This document shows positions 6,188-13,732 of a stretch of DNA of 25,323 nt, piece by piece. Location: the NCBI GenBank assembly GCA_900770075.1, contig CAAGIZ010000189.1:1-25323 (forward strand), given 5' to 3'. Made by a program: the position numbers and the translations under genes. The notes below the pieces were generated by a model. That model had not been told where the DNA came from and made no database searches. It worked only from the letters and a program-made list of their open reading frames with translations. Every line of letters starts with the position of its first letter. Position 1 is the first letter of the stretch. The DNA is from Spirochaetia bacterium. GTDB taxonomy: Bacteria > Spirochaetota > Spirochaetia > Treponematales > Treponemataceae.

Positions 6188-6925
6188 CTATTTTTCCTTT
6201 TTTCCCAGATAGACTTCGATAACGTAAGGATCGTTCATCACCTGCTGAGGGGTGCCTTCGGCAATCTTTTCTCCATGGTGCAGGACGATGACTTTTTGAC
6301 AGAGGTTTACGACAGCGCGCATTATGTGCTCAATCAAAAAAACAGTTATGCCGCTTTTGTTAATCTTTTGGATAAGATCAATTGCCTGATCCGTTTCTGC
6401 CGGGTTAAGACCGGCCATAACCTCGTCCAAAAAAAGCATCTTTGGTCTGGTTACTAAAGCCCGGGCCATCTCCAGCCGCTTTTGATCCGGGGTACCCATC
6501 TCTCCGGCAATGGCATTGCGTTTGGAATAAAGACCGGTAAATTCCAGAACTTCCCCGGCAATTTCCCTTGCCTCTGCAAGGTTTTTTGCCCTGCACTTTC
6601 CAAAAAAGGCAGCAGGCAGCAGATTGTCAAGGACAGAAAGGGTCGAAAGGGGCTTCATTATCTGAAACGTTCTGGCAATGCCCATGTCCGTAAACTTGTA
6701 CGCTTTGCAGCCGGTAATGTCCTGTCCGTTATAAAAAACCTTTCCTTCAGAAGGGGGATAATAGCCGCAGATTATGTTAAACGTGGTGGATTTTCCGGCG
6801 CCGTTTGGTCCTATCATGCCGGTAATTCCGCCTTCTTCGATTTCAAAAGACAGACCGTTTACAGCCCGCAGCCCCCGGAAATTTTTGGAAATGCTTTCAA
6901 CTTTTAAGATTGGAGAACCGCTCAT
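6188..6925 (-). CDS. livG: Branched-chain amino-acid-type ABC transporter ATPase LivG
   Basis: The 245-residue ATPase has Walker A GPNGAGKST (39-47), the LivG-typical GIARTFQ Q-loop (82-88), Walker B MLFLDE (163-168), AGLNPAE and H-loop LIEHIMRAV. The signature is unusual: where LSxGQ/LSYGQ is expected the sequence is GEMGTPDQKRLEMARAL, and the Walker B Glu is followed by Val-Met rather than Pro. From memory, similar TPD..KRLE..DEVMAGL forms occur in a LivG subfamily, so this is probably a subfamily trait and not damage. It overlaps livM by four bases (ATGA), indicating translational coupling. Confidence 0.94.
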   Translation of the reverse strand: MSGSPILKVESISKNFRGLRAVNGLSFEIEEGGITGMIGPNGAGKSTTFNIICGYYPPSEGKVFYNGQDITGCKAYKFTDMGIARTFQIMKPLSTLSVLDNLLPAAFFGKCRAKNLAEAREIAGEVLEFTGLYSKRNAIAGEMGTPDQKRLEMARALVTRPKMLFLDEVMAGLNPAETDQAIDLIQKINKSGITVFLIEHIMRAVVNLCQKVIVLHHGEKIAEGTPQQVMNDPYVIEVYLGKKEK

Positions 6926-7941
6926 GCCTCTGCCTCCTCAGCCTTTTTACCAAGAATTTTGCAGTCAATCCATTCCTTTGCCTTGCTTTTTGAATACCAG
7001 CCCAAAATGCCGGCAGGACGGAAGCGGATTATGCACAGCAGGGTTATGGCGTAAAGAATAAGGTTTATGCCCGGCAAATTTCCGCCGAATTTGTTTCTGA
7101 GCCACTCGCTCAGGGTAAGAAGGATTATGCCGCCCACAAGGGGACCTTCCACAAAGGCCGCTCCGCCAATCACCGCAGGCAAAATGAATTCCGTAGAAAA
7201 AGACTGGAGCATAAGGTCGCAGTCGATGTAACGGTTGTAGTTTGCATAGAAACAGCCTGCCATAGCGGCAATCATCGAAGAAATCACAAGGGCTGTTACC
7301 TTGTATTTCATGGGATTTATGCCGATGGCATTTGCAACGTCTTCGTCTTCCCGGATGGTTTTAAGGGCAAAACCCAGCCTGCTTTTGCTGATTTTCCGTA
7401 TTAAAAGATAGACACCCGCCACCATCAGCAGGGCGATGTAATAATAAGGCAGCTTTGAGTGAAAGCGGAAATGCAGAAAAGAGGCTTCGCCGTAAGGGAG
7501 CGGAATGCCCATAGCTTTTCCGGCAAAATCCCAGTTAAGCATAAACTGGCGGATTGTTTCTCCAAAAGCAATGGAAACCAGCGTAAAATACGGCCCTTTC
7601 AGCAAAAAACAGGGGTAAAAAACAATTCCGGCAATCAGCCCCACAATAACCATGGCAACTGGAATTGCAAGCCAGGGATTCATTCCGGTTTTTGTCATAA
7701 AAAGACAGGCAATGTAGGCGCCAAGCCCCATGTAGGCAGCGTGTCCCAAAGAATTCTGCCCGGTCATACCGCCCAGCAGGTTCCAGGCAAGGGACATGGT
7801 TGTAGTATAGAAGATAACGATAAAAACATTCACCAGATATGGATTTTTATAAAAAACAACCGGCAGCAAAACAAAAACCAGCAGGACGCAGCCCAGAAGG
7901 AGAGTTTTTCTTCTTTTATAAGTGGTCGATAAATCAAACAT
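6922..7941 (-). CDS. livM: Branched-chain amino-acid-type ABC transporter permease LivM
   Basis: The 339-residue membrane protein has about eight to ten hydrophobic segments and the hallmark NLLGGMTGQNSLGHAAYMGL, matching the LivM G(x)TGQxSLGHAAFxGxGAY region. Another family stretch is FALKTIREDEDVANAIGINP, the cytoplasmic EAA-like loop that contacts the ATPases. It forms the translocation channel with LivH. A GGAG Shine-Dalgarno lies eight bases before the ATG. The gap to livH is 67 bp and holds a short tandem repeat. Confidence 0.94.
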   Translation of the reverse strand: MFDLSTTYKRRKTLLLGCVLLVFVLLPVVFYKNPYLVNVFIVIFYTTTMSLAWNLLGGMTGQNSLGHAAYMGLGAYIACLFMTKTGMNPWLAIPVAMVIVGLIAGIVFYPCFLLKGPYFTLVSIAFGETIRQFMLNWDFAGKAMGIPLPYGEASFLHFRFHSKLPYYYIALLMVAGVYLLIRKISKSRLGFALKTIREDEDVANAIGINPMKYKVTALVISSMIAAMAGCFYANYNRYIDCDLMLQSFSTEFILPAVIGGAAFVEGPLVGGIILLTLSEWLRNKFGGNLPGINLILYAITLLCIIRFRPAGILGWYSKSKAKEWIDCKILGKKAEEAEA

Positions 7942-7967
7942 ACGTCAGTCTCCAAATCAATTTTTAA

Positions 7968-7996
7968 AACTTCCAATAACTTCCATTAACTTCATT
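7968..7996. repeat. Three imperfect 10-bp tandem units between livH and livM
   Basis: AACTTCCAAT, AACTTCCATT and AACTTCATT follow one another without a gap. They lie within the intra-operon spacer. A role is not evident; the repeats could be slippage products or a binding site. Confidence 0.6.
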
Positions 7997-8008
7997 AATG
8001 CCCGGCAC

Positions 8009-8869
8009 CTAACGCCGCCTTAAAATCACTATCTGGCGGACAACCAGAATGACAATAAAAACCACAAAAACCGTCAAATCCCGGTAAGTCGGCCCGATAA
8101 TAAGGCTGCTCATAGTTTCCATAAGCCCAAGGCAAATGCCGGCAATGCAGGCTCCCTGAATGGAACCAAACCCGCCCACAACAACCACAATCAGAGCCTT
8201 AAAACTGAACTGCCCGCCCACCGTAGGGTTTATTACATAGAACAAAGTGAGCAAATCTCCAGCAATGCCGGCCAGAGCACAGCCCAGACCATAGGTAAAA
8301 ATATAGATTTTTTTTACAGGAATGCCCGTAACCTCCGCCCCCACAGGATTTTGCGAAACCGCCCGAATCATCTTGCCCATGGACGAATACTTTAAAAAAA
8401 CAAAAAGAGCCGCAGTAATTACCATCAAAAACCCAAGGCTCACCAGTTTTGGCAGAAGAATGGAAACCGGCCCCAGCTGAATGGTAATGCCGGAATAAGA
8501 AGTTACAATCGTCCTGTTAAGCGAAGAAAAAATTACCAGGGCAACGTTCTGATACAAAAGCCCCAGCCCCACCGTCAAAAAAAGCATATTGGTAAAACTT
8601 TTAGTTCCGAGAGAAGGAGTAATCAAAAAATGCTGAACCAGCGCACCAATCCCAAAAGTACACAGGGCAACAAGAGGCAGGGCAGCGTAAGGATCCAGCC
8701 CCAGCTCAGAAAAAATAAAGGTAAGGTACATCCCAAGCATCAGCATCTCGCCGTGACAGAAATTGATAATCTTCATAACGCCGAAAATCACGTTCTGCCC
8801 CATCCCCATAAGCGAATAAAACCCGCCTATCAGAATTCCGTTTACCAAAGCCTGCAAAAAAATACCCAT
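8009..8869 (-). CDS. livH: Branched-chain amino-acid-type ABC transporter permease LivH
   Basis: The 286-residue permease begins MGIFLQALVNGILIGGFYSLMG, the classic LivH start, and contains about eight hydrophobic segments plus MIRAVSQNPVGAEVTGIPV, the cytoplasmic coupling loop, and VVVGGFGSIQGACIAG. An in-frame upstream codon at 8902 would add 11 residues, but ATG 8869 is preceded by GTGAGGATTTT with a good Shine-Dalgarno. First gene of the liv operon; partner of LivM in the channel. A sigma-70-like promoter is visible upstream. Confidence 0.94.
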   Translation of the reverse strand: MGIFLQALVNGILIGGFYSLMGMGQNVIFGVMKIINFCHGEMLMLGMYLTFIFSELGLDPYAALPLVALCTFGIGALVQHFLITPSLGTKSFTNMLFLTVGLGLLYQNVALVIFSSLNRTIVTSYSGITIQLGPVSILLPKLVSLGFLMVITAALFVFLKYSSMGKMIRAVSQNPVGAEVTGIPVKKIYIFTYGLGCALAGIAGDLLTLFYVINPTVGGQFSFKALIVVVVGGFGSIQGACIAGICLGLMETMSSLIIGPTYRDLTVFVVFIVILVVRQIVILRRR

Positions 8870-8892
8870 AAAATCCTCACGTAATCTTTTAA

Positions 8893-8920
8893 AGTTTAAC
8901 ATTCATTTTTTCAAACTCAA
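8893..8920 (-). promoter_or_regulatory. Candidate liv operon promoter
   Basis: On the minus strand TTGAGT (8920-8915) and TAAACT (8898-8893) are 16 bp apart. An overlapping alternative is TTGAAA (8914-8909) with TAAAAG (8891-8886) at 17 bp. Either would give a leader ending in the GAGGA ribosome site of livH. Confidence 0.5.
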
Positions 8921-8941
8921 ACTAATAATCGGTTATAAAAT

Positions 8942-9120
8942 GCCCGGTTTCAAAAGCCGGAATGTCCGTTTTTTTTAGTTTTTATGGCTGTACCCCGTCG
9001 CTCCGCTCCGGGGCCGCGCTTTGCAGGGCTACGGCGTCTAACGCGCCTTCGGTATTTTTGCAGGCAAAAACACGCGCTTTGCGCCCCTTCCAATCGCTTA
9101 CAGAATTTCGTTGCCTATAA
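8942..9120. other. GC-rich intergenic island, repeat-like
   Basis: Most of the 321-bp gap between divergent livH and the cardiolipin synthase gene. It holds CCCCG..CTCCGGGG and a GC-rich block with TTGCGCCCCTTCCAATCGC. The minus reading of that block (GATTGGAAGGGGCGC) resembles 4051-4063. The phrase CGCTCCGCTCCGGG resembles CCGCTACGCTCCGGG near 25150. No plausible gene or tRNA was found. Probably a dispersed genomic repeat; function unknown. Confidence 0.5.
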
Positions 9121-9126
9121 GTCTTA

Positions 9127-9158
9127 ATTAGATTATCTTTATATTAGATTATCTTTAT
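9127..9158. repeat. Exact 16-bp tandem duplication at the cls promoter
   Basis: ATTAGATTATCTTTAT occurs twice head to tail, directly followed by AAT. The second copy supplies the TATAAT box at its end and the first copy supplies the -35-like TTATCT, so the duplication itself appears to set the promoter geometry. Confidence 0.85.
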
Positions 9159-9161
9159 AAT
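9133..9161 (+). promoter_or_regulatory. Candidate promoter of the cardiolipin synthase gene
   Basis: A perfect TATAAT (9156-9161) with a weak TTATCT (9133-9138) at 17 bp. The transcript would start near 9168 and include the AGGAGT ribosome site before the GTG at 9191. Confidence 0.6.
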
Positions 9162-9190
9162 GGAAAGAAATTCCCTTATAGGAGTATTCT

Positions 9191-10774
9191 GTGAAATTAA
9201 AAAACAAAAAATTAAAACAGTTTCTCCGCTCCAGCATAATCCGCCTTTCGGCAACATTCCTTGCCTTCGGACTTCAGATGTTCTGGCTCTGGAGCCTGAG
9301 CCGGTGGCTCAAATCCTACTCAGTCTGGGTTACCCTTGCTTCCGACATTCTGGTGGCGGCCTTCGTAATCCACATCTACAACAAGCAGGGCTACAGCATT
9401 TCCCTAAAAGTGCCCTGGCTCATCCTTATTCTAACCTTCCCCCTTGTGGGAATAGCCCTCTACCTTCTGAGCGAAAATAACCATCAGTCCAAACGGGTAA
9501 AAATCAACACCCAAAAGATAAAAACCGATAGTTCCGCATACATTTCTGAAGATTCAAAAATTCTGGCTGCCCTGGAACAGCAGGACAAGCGGGTGGCAAA
9601 TCAGTTCAAATACCTCTCCCAAACAGAAAAATTTCCGGCCTTCTACAACGAAGGTGCAGAATTTTTCGGAAACACGGTGGAGTGTCTTGACCGTCAGCTG
9701 GAAGACCTGAGCCGTGCACAAAAATTCATCTTTCTGGAATACCATGCCATAGAAGAAGCCCAGGCCTTTAACAGGATGCTTCCAATCTTAAAAGAAAAAG
9801 CCGCTTCCGGGGTTGAAGTGCGCATTCTCTACGATGACGTAGGAAGCATAGGCTACATAAACAAAGGCTTTATCAAGCGGATGAAAACCCTTGGAATTCA
9901 ATGCCGGGATTTTAACCCAGTTTCTCCGGTATTCTCCCTTTTTATGAACAACCGGGATCACCGCAAAATAATGGTCATAGACGGAAAAACTGGCTACACC
10001 GGCGGCTACAACCTTGCCGACGAATACTTCAATTACACCCACCCTTACGGTCAGTGGAAAGACAGCGGTCTCAGGCTGGAAGGAAAAGCCGTAAACTCCT
10101 TTACGGAACTTTTTCTGGAGATGTGGAACAGTCAGGAAAAAAAATCCGTGGAAGACATTTCCAAATACTTCGTACAAGAAAATCTGGCAGCCCCTAAGGA
10201 CGGCAAAAAAATGCCGGTTCCACAGGACGGATTTATTCAGCCCTATGCGGATATGCCTCTGGACAATGCCTATGTTGCAGAAAACGTCTATATGAACATA
10301 ATCAAATGGGCTCAGGATTATGTCTACATCACCACCCCGTACCTGATTCTCGGCGACGAAATAAAGCGGGAACTTGTACTGGCTTCTCTGCGGGGTGTGG
10401 ATGTAAGGATAGTTACCCCGGCCATTCCGGACAAAAAACTGGTCTACAAACTGACCCGCTCCTTTTACGGCGAGCTGATTGACTGCGGAGTAAAAATCTA
10501 CGAGTACACTCCGGGCTTTATCCATGCAAAACAGCTGCTGGCCGACGGAAAACTGGCAAGCGTTGGAACAGCCAACATGGACTTTCGGAGCTTCCATCAC
10601 AATTTTGAAAACGGCGTCCTTCTGTACAACGCAAAAACCATCGAAAAAATCCAGGAAGACTTCCAGGCGCTCTTTGAAATTTCAAAAAACGTTACGGAAA
10701 AATACCACAACAGAAAAAAACACACCCTGAGATTTACGGACAGGTTTTTAAGGCTTTTCAGCACGCTTTTATAA
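9191..10774 (+). CDS. cls: Cardiolipin synthase (phospholipase D family)
   Basis: The 527-residue protein starts at GTG with TAGGAGT five bases upstream. The first 95 residues hold two or three hydrophobic segments that anchor it in the inner membrane (LSATFLAFGLQMFWLWSL, VPWLILILTFPLVGIALYLL), the usual PLD-nuclease N-terminal region. Two HxK(x)4D motifs follow: HRKIMVID (His257, Lys259, Asp264) and HAKQLLAD (His445, Lys447, Asp452), each with the conserved downstream GGYN or GTANMDFRSF. The enzyme should join two phosphatidylglycerols into cardiolipin and release glycerol. Length fits bacterial Cls. The AraC-family gene follows 13 bp later and may be co-transcribed. Another phosphatidyltransferase activity cannot be excluded. 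Confidence 0.93.
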   Translation: MKLKNKKLKQFLRSSIIRLSATFLAFGLQMFWLWSLSRWLKSYSVWVTLASDILVAAFVIHIYNKQGYSISLKVPWLILILTFPLVGIALYLLSENNHQSKRVKINTQKIKTDSSAYISEDSKILAALEQQDKRVANQFKYLSQTEKFPAFYNEGAEFFGNTVECLDRQLEDLSRAQKFIFLEYHAIEEAQAFNRMLPILKEKAASGVEVRILYDDVGSIGYINKGFIKRMKTLGIQCRDFNPVSPVFSLFMNNRDHRKIMVIDGKTGYTGGYNLADEYFNYTHPYGQWKDSGLRLEGKAVNSFTELFLEMWNSQEKKSVEDISKYFVQENLAAPKDGKKMPVPQDGFIQPYADMPLDNAYVAENVYMNIIKWAQDYVYITTPYLILGDEIKRELVLASLRGVDVRIVTPAIPDKKLVYKLTRSFYGELIDCGVKIYEYTPGFIHAKQLLADGKLASVGTANMDFRSFHHNFENGVLLYNAKTIEKIQEDFQALFEISKNVTEKYHNRKKHTLRFTDRFLRLFSTLL

Positions 10775-10787
10775 AGGCACGGAAAAA

Positions 10788-11720
10788 ATGGAACAGACAG
10801 ACATCACAGACAAAAAACCACCTTTCTCCACAACGGCAAAAAAGTCCGAAAAACTGCGCATTGAGCCTGTTTTCGTTTCTGCCGGAACATCCATAACTTG
10901 CGAAAACTCCTGCCCTGAAGAAACCGCCGAACGGTTCAGGATAATGCTCTTTAAAAAGGGCAGTTTTCTGGCAGAAATCAACAAAAAGAACGTACACATT
11001 CTTTCGCCGGGAGTTGTCTGCCTTAACGAAAAAGACAGCCTGAAAATTCCCTGTAATGCCGGAATCCAATGTCAGACTTTTTATTTTAATCCCCGCTTCC
11101 TCAATAAAAAGTTGAATTTTCAGAATATCCGGGAAAAAGGCATGGATGTAGAAAGCGAAGTTCTGGAAAACCGGCTGCTTATAAGAACTTTTACTGACAA
11201 CGAACTAAACGGCTTTTACAGACATTTAAGCCCGGAAAATTCCAACCGGATATGCGAACTTATGGAAAACAGCAGAAGCCAGCTGGAAAATCAGGAAACA
11301 GGCTGGTGGCCCTGCAAAACCCGCTCTTTTCTTACGGAACTGCTTTTTCTTCTGGTACAGATTTTCGAAACCGCCGGCAAAACCGAAAAAATTGACACTC
11401 CCGTTTCCCCGGAGTTTAAGCCTATACTGGACTACATAAACAGAGAGTATTCTTCAAAGATAACCCTTGCCACCCTCTGTGCAGAATTCGGCACCAACAG
11501 GACTTCCCTAAACAAGCAGTTCAAGGAAGAAACCGGAATGTCTGCCATTGCATACCTTATAAACCTCCGTCTCAGGATTGCTTTTGCAATGCTTCAGGAC
11601 ACAGACCTTCCTGTCAGCGAAATTTCCGAAAGAACCGGTTTTTCTGATTCAACCCACTTTGAACGCCTCTTTAAAAAACAGTACAGCCTTCTGCCTGTAG
11701 AAATCAGAAAAAAACACTAA
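10788..11720 (+). CDS. AraC-family transcriptional regulator
   Basis: A 310-residue protein with a C-terminal AraC/XylS DNA-binding domain (about residues 207-310): ITLATLCAEFGTNRTSLNKQFKEETG is the first helix-turn-helix, LPVSEISERTGFSDSTHFERLFKKQYSLLPVEIRK the second with the family signature. The N-terminal ~130 residues look beta-rich and cupin-like (FRIMLFKKGSFLAEINKKNVHILSPGVVCL), typical of ligand-sensing AraC members. It starts 13 bp after the cardiolipin synthase stop with only a weak ACGGA before the ATG. Downstream, two identical TTTGCATATCTGC repeats 21 bp apart precede the hydrolase lipoprotein gene, which is the most likely target. The ligand is unknown. Confidence 0.9.
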   Translation: MEQTDITDKKPPFSTTAKKSEKLRIEPVFVSAGTSITCENSCPEETAERFRIMLFKKGSFLAEINKKNVHILSPGVVCLNEKDSLKIPCNAGIQCQTFYFNPRFLNKKLNFQNIREKGMDVESEVLENRLLIRTFTDNELNGFYRHLSPENSNRICELMENSRSQLENQETGWWPCKTRSFLTELLFLLVQIFETAGKTEKIDTPVSPEFKPILDYINREYSSKITLATLCAEFGTNRTSLNKQFKEETGMSAIAYLINLRLRIAFAMLQDTDLPVSEISERTGFSDSTHFERLFKKQYSLLPVEIRKKH

Positions 11721-11735
11721 GGCATTTAAAAACTC

Positions 11736-11773
11736 GCCCCCTGGAATTTTTTTGAATGGGGCGGCGACCGCCC
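11736..11773 (+). terminator. Overlapping hairpins after the AraC gene
   Basis: GCCCC (11736-11740) can pair with GGGGC (11758-11762) around a T7-containing loop, or GGGCGG (11759-11764) can pair with CCGCCC (11768-11773) across CGA. The two stems share bases and exclude one another. Tail is AAATTATAGTTTT, only moderately T-rich. Likely a weak terminator or attenuator between the AraC gene and the hydrolase gene. Confidence 0.45.
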
Positions 11774-11783
11774 AAATTATAGT

Positions 11784-11817
11784 TTTGCATATCTGCCGAT
11801 TTTTTTTGCATATCTGC
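11784..11817. promoter_or_regulatory. Direct-repeat pair, candidate AraC-family operator
   Basis: TTTGCATATCTGC occurs at 11784-11796 and again at 11805-11817. The distance from repeat to repeat is 21 bp, two helical turns, the geometry used by AraC-family dimers on adjacent half-sites (araI1/I2 are also 21 bp apart). It lies between the AraC gene and the hydrolase gene. A TATAGG (11854-11859) downstream could be a -10 box without a good -35, as at activator-dependent promoters. Confidence 0.6.
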
Positions 11818-11924
11818 AATGTTTCAGAATCAAAATCCGGTTCATCATCAGCATATAGGGAAAAGTTAAGGCTTTTCAAAAAAAAGTCTGGCTTTTCCCC
11901 CAGATTATTCTTTCGGAGGCTGAT

Positions 11925-12728
11925 ATGAAAGCATCTAAAATCCTAAACATTTTTATGGCTGCAGCTGCCCTGTTTTTGTTCAATTCCTGTTCATCAACAA
12001 AAGCTGCAGAAAAAAACTTCGTTCCAAAGAAAGTTGAAGTTCCCCAGACGGTTACCTTTCCCTCAAAGGACGGTATTCCGATAACGGCAGACCTTTACCT
12101 TGCATACGACAAAAGTTCTCCCCTTATCCTTCTCTGCCACAGGGCAAAATGGTCAAGAGGCGAGTATCTGGAAATTGCGCCAAAACTCAATCTGCTGGGC
12201 TTTAATGCCATAGCCATAGACCAGCGTTCTGGCAAAACAAAAAACGACATGGACAATGCAACCGCTCTGGCAGCAGAACAGGCTGGAAAAGGCACAACCT
12301 ATCTAGACGCAGTTCAGGACATTCAGGCTGCAATCGACTTTGCCTTTGCAAATTATGCCAGTTCAAAAATAATTCTCTGGGGCTCGTCCTATTCAGCAAG
12401 CCTGAGCCTTACGCTTCTGGAACAGAATAAAGATAAAATTAAAGCCTGCCTTTGCTTTTCTCCGGGAGAATATTTTGCAGATTTAGGAAAAGAAACAGAC
12501 TGGATAAAAAACGAAGCTAAAAAAGTAACGGTGCCTGTTTTCATCACCTCAAAAATATCAGAAGAAAAAGACTCCCGTCCGATTTTTGATGCCGTAAAGA
12601 CCGTCGCTAAAACCTACTATCTGCCGGAAACAGAAAGCAAGCACGGTTCACAGGCCCTTTACGAAACAACCGAAGGCTTTGAAAAAAACTGGGCTGAAAC
12701 ACAAAAATTCCTGCAAAAAAATCGCTAG
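11925..12728 (+). CDS. Alpha/beta-hydrolase lipoprotein (dienelactone-hydrolase-like)
   Basis: The 267-residue protein has a lipoprotein signal ending LFLFNSC (Cys22); Phe at -3 and Asn at -2 are off the strict lipobox but acceptable under the relaxed spirochaete rule. The body is an alpha/beta hydrolase: LILLCHRAKWSRGEY after strand 3, FNAIAIDQRSGK, nucleophile elbow LWGSSYSASL with Ser155, and a C-terminal His240 in SKHGSQALYE. The elbow is GxSxS instead of GxSxG. It should hydrolyse an ester or similar bond at the cell envelope; the substrate is unknown. GGAGG lies five bases before the ATG. The direct-repeat pair upstream suggests control by the neighbouring AraC regulator. Confidence 0.8.
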   Translation: MKASKILNIFMAAAALFLFNSCSSTKAAEKNFVPKKVEVPQTVTFPSKDGIPITADLYLAYDKSSPLILLCHRAKWSRGEYLEIAPKLNLLGFNAIAIDQRSGKTKNDMDNATALAAEQAGKGTTYLDAVQDIQAAIDFAFANYASSKIILWGSSYSASLSLTLLEQNKDKIKACLCFSPGEYFADLGKETDWIKNEAKKVTVPVFITSKISEEKDSRPIFDAVKTVAKTYYLPETESKHGSQALYETTEGFEKNWAETQKFLQKNR

Positions 12729-12764
12729 AAGTTCAAGCCTGACATAATCATAACCAAACATTTT

Positions 12765-12820
12765 CTGCACCGTTTTTTCTGTCTTGCAGCAGTCCTCCTT
12801 TTAAGCGGTGCAGTTTTTTT
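12765..12820 (+). terminator. Rho-independent terminator after the hydrolase gene
   Basis: CTGCACCG (12765-12772) and its exact complement CGGTGCAG (12806-12813) flank a 33-nt loop and are followed by seven T. The loop is long, but stem quality, T-run and location after the stop codon fit intrinsic termination. Confidence 0.75.
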
Positions 12821-12869
12821 ATTCCGGTTTCCGGTTTTGCCTTCCGGACTTTAGTTTTTTTTCCAAATT

Positions 12870-12899
12870 TTGCGTATTTGTCTGTCTTTATGATAGAAT
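12870..12899 (+). promoter_or_regulatory. Promoter of the SDR gene, possibly leaderless
   Basis: TTGCGT (12870-12875) and TAGAAT (12894-12899) are 18 bp apart. The ATG at 12905 follows the -10 box by five bases, leaving no room for a Shine-Dalgarno. Confidence 0.55.
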
Positions 12900-12904
12900 T
12901 AGCT

Positions 12905-13732
12905 ATGCGTAAAATCACTGTAATAACAGGTGCAAGTTCCGGGCTGGGTGCCGAATTTGCCCGCCAGCTTTTTGAACTTTACAAAAACACCCTCAAACCG
13001 GTTCCCAGAGAAATCTGGCTTATTGCCCGCTCTGCCGAAAACCTGAACCAAACCGCAGAAAAAATCCAGTCTTCCTGCAAAAATCCGCCAACCGAAAATT
13101 CCGTCCAGATAAAAACCTTTGCCCTGAACCTTGCAGGCACCGCCGGCGCCGGGGACTTTGCCGCCCTTCTGCAAAACGAACAAAAAAACGGAAATTTCCA
13201 GATTGAATGTCTTATAAACAACGCCGGCTTTGGAACTTACGGTCCCTTCGACGAAACACCGGCCGAAAAAGAAATGCTCATGATAGACTTAAACTGCACC
13301 GCACTGACCGGCATCTGCGGTCACGCCCTCAAATACCTGACCTCCGGCTCAAAAATCATAAACGTGTCTTCCCTGGCCGCCTTTATGCCCTTGGGAAACT
13401 TTGCAGTCTATGCCGCCACCAAGGCCTATGTGCTTTCTTTTTCCGTTGCCCTGGCAGCAGAACTCCGCCCGAAGGGTATTTTTGTGTCTGCCCTCTGCCC
13501 TGGCAGCGTAAGCACAAATTTTGCCAACGTGGCCTCAAACGGCAAGAGAAAAGAAGTGCTCCACGGAAAAGACCCGGTAAAAGTGGTGCGCCACTGCTTA
13601 AAAAAAGCCTTTAAGGGCAAAAAAATAATCCTGACCTTTGCAAAATGGAAATTTCTGGCCTTTGCCAGCCGCTTTGCCGGTAAATATGCAATAGCCAGCC
13701 TGACCTACAGATTTGCCAAGCGTCCCCACTGA
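12905..13732 (+). CDS. Short-chain dehydrogenase/reductase (SDR)
   Basis: A classical SDR of 275 residues. The nucleotide-binding motif TGASSGLG (8-15) opens the Rossmann fold, NNAG is at 105-108, the catalytic Ser lies in NVSSLAAF (about 155-156) and YAATK gives Tyr169 and Lys173. The Arg in WLIARSAENL after strand 2 favours NADP(H) over NAD(H), though this is only a tendency. The C-terminal tail (KKIILTFAKWKFLAFASRFAGKY) is basic and hydrophobic and may touch the membrane. Substrate unknown. The start was placed at ATG 12905 because MRKITVITGASSG is the normal SDR start and a promoter-like pair ends just before it; in-frame starts at 12878 and 12890 would lie inside that promoter. Monocistronic by position. 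Confidence 0.88.
   Translation: MRKITVITGASSGLGAEFARQLFELYKNTLKPVPREIWLIARSAENLNQTAEKIQSSCKNPPTENSVQIKTFALNLAGTAGAGDFAALLQNEQKNGNFQIECLINNAGFGTYGPFDETPAEKEMLMIDLNCTALTGICGHALKYLTSGSKIINVSSLAAFMPLGNFAVYAATKAYVLSFSVALAAELRPKGIFVSALCPGSVSTNFANVASNGKRKEVLHGKDPVKVVRHCLKKAFKGKKIILTFAKWKFLAFASRFAGKYAIASLTYRFAKRPH

Noticed and set aside
8942..9120. tRNA or structured RNA gene in the GC-rich island
   Set aside because: No cloverleaf with a CCA-proximal stem, T-loop GTTCRA or similar signature was found on either strand by eye.
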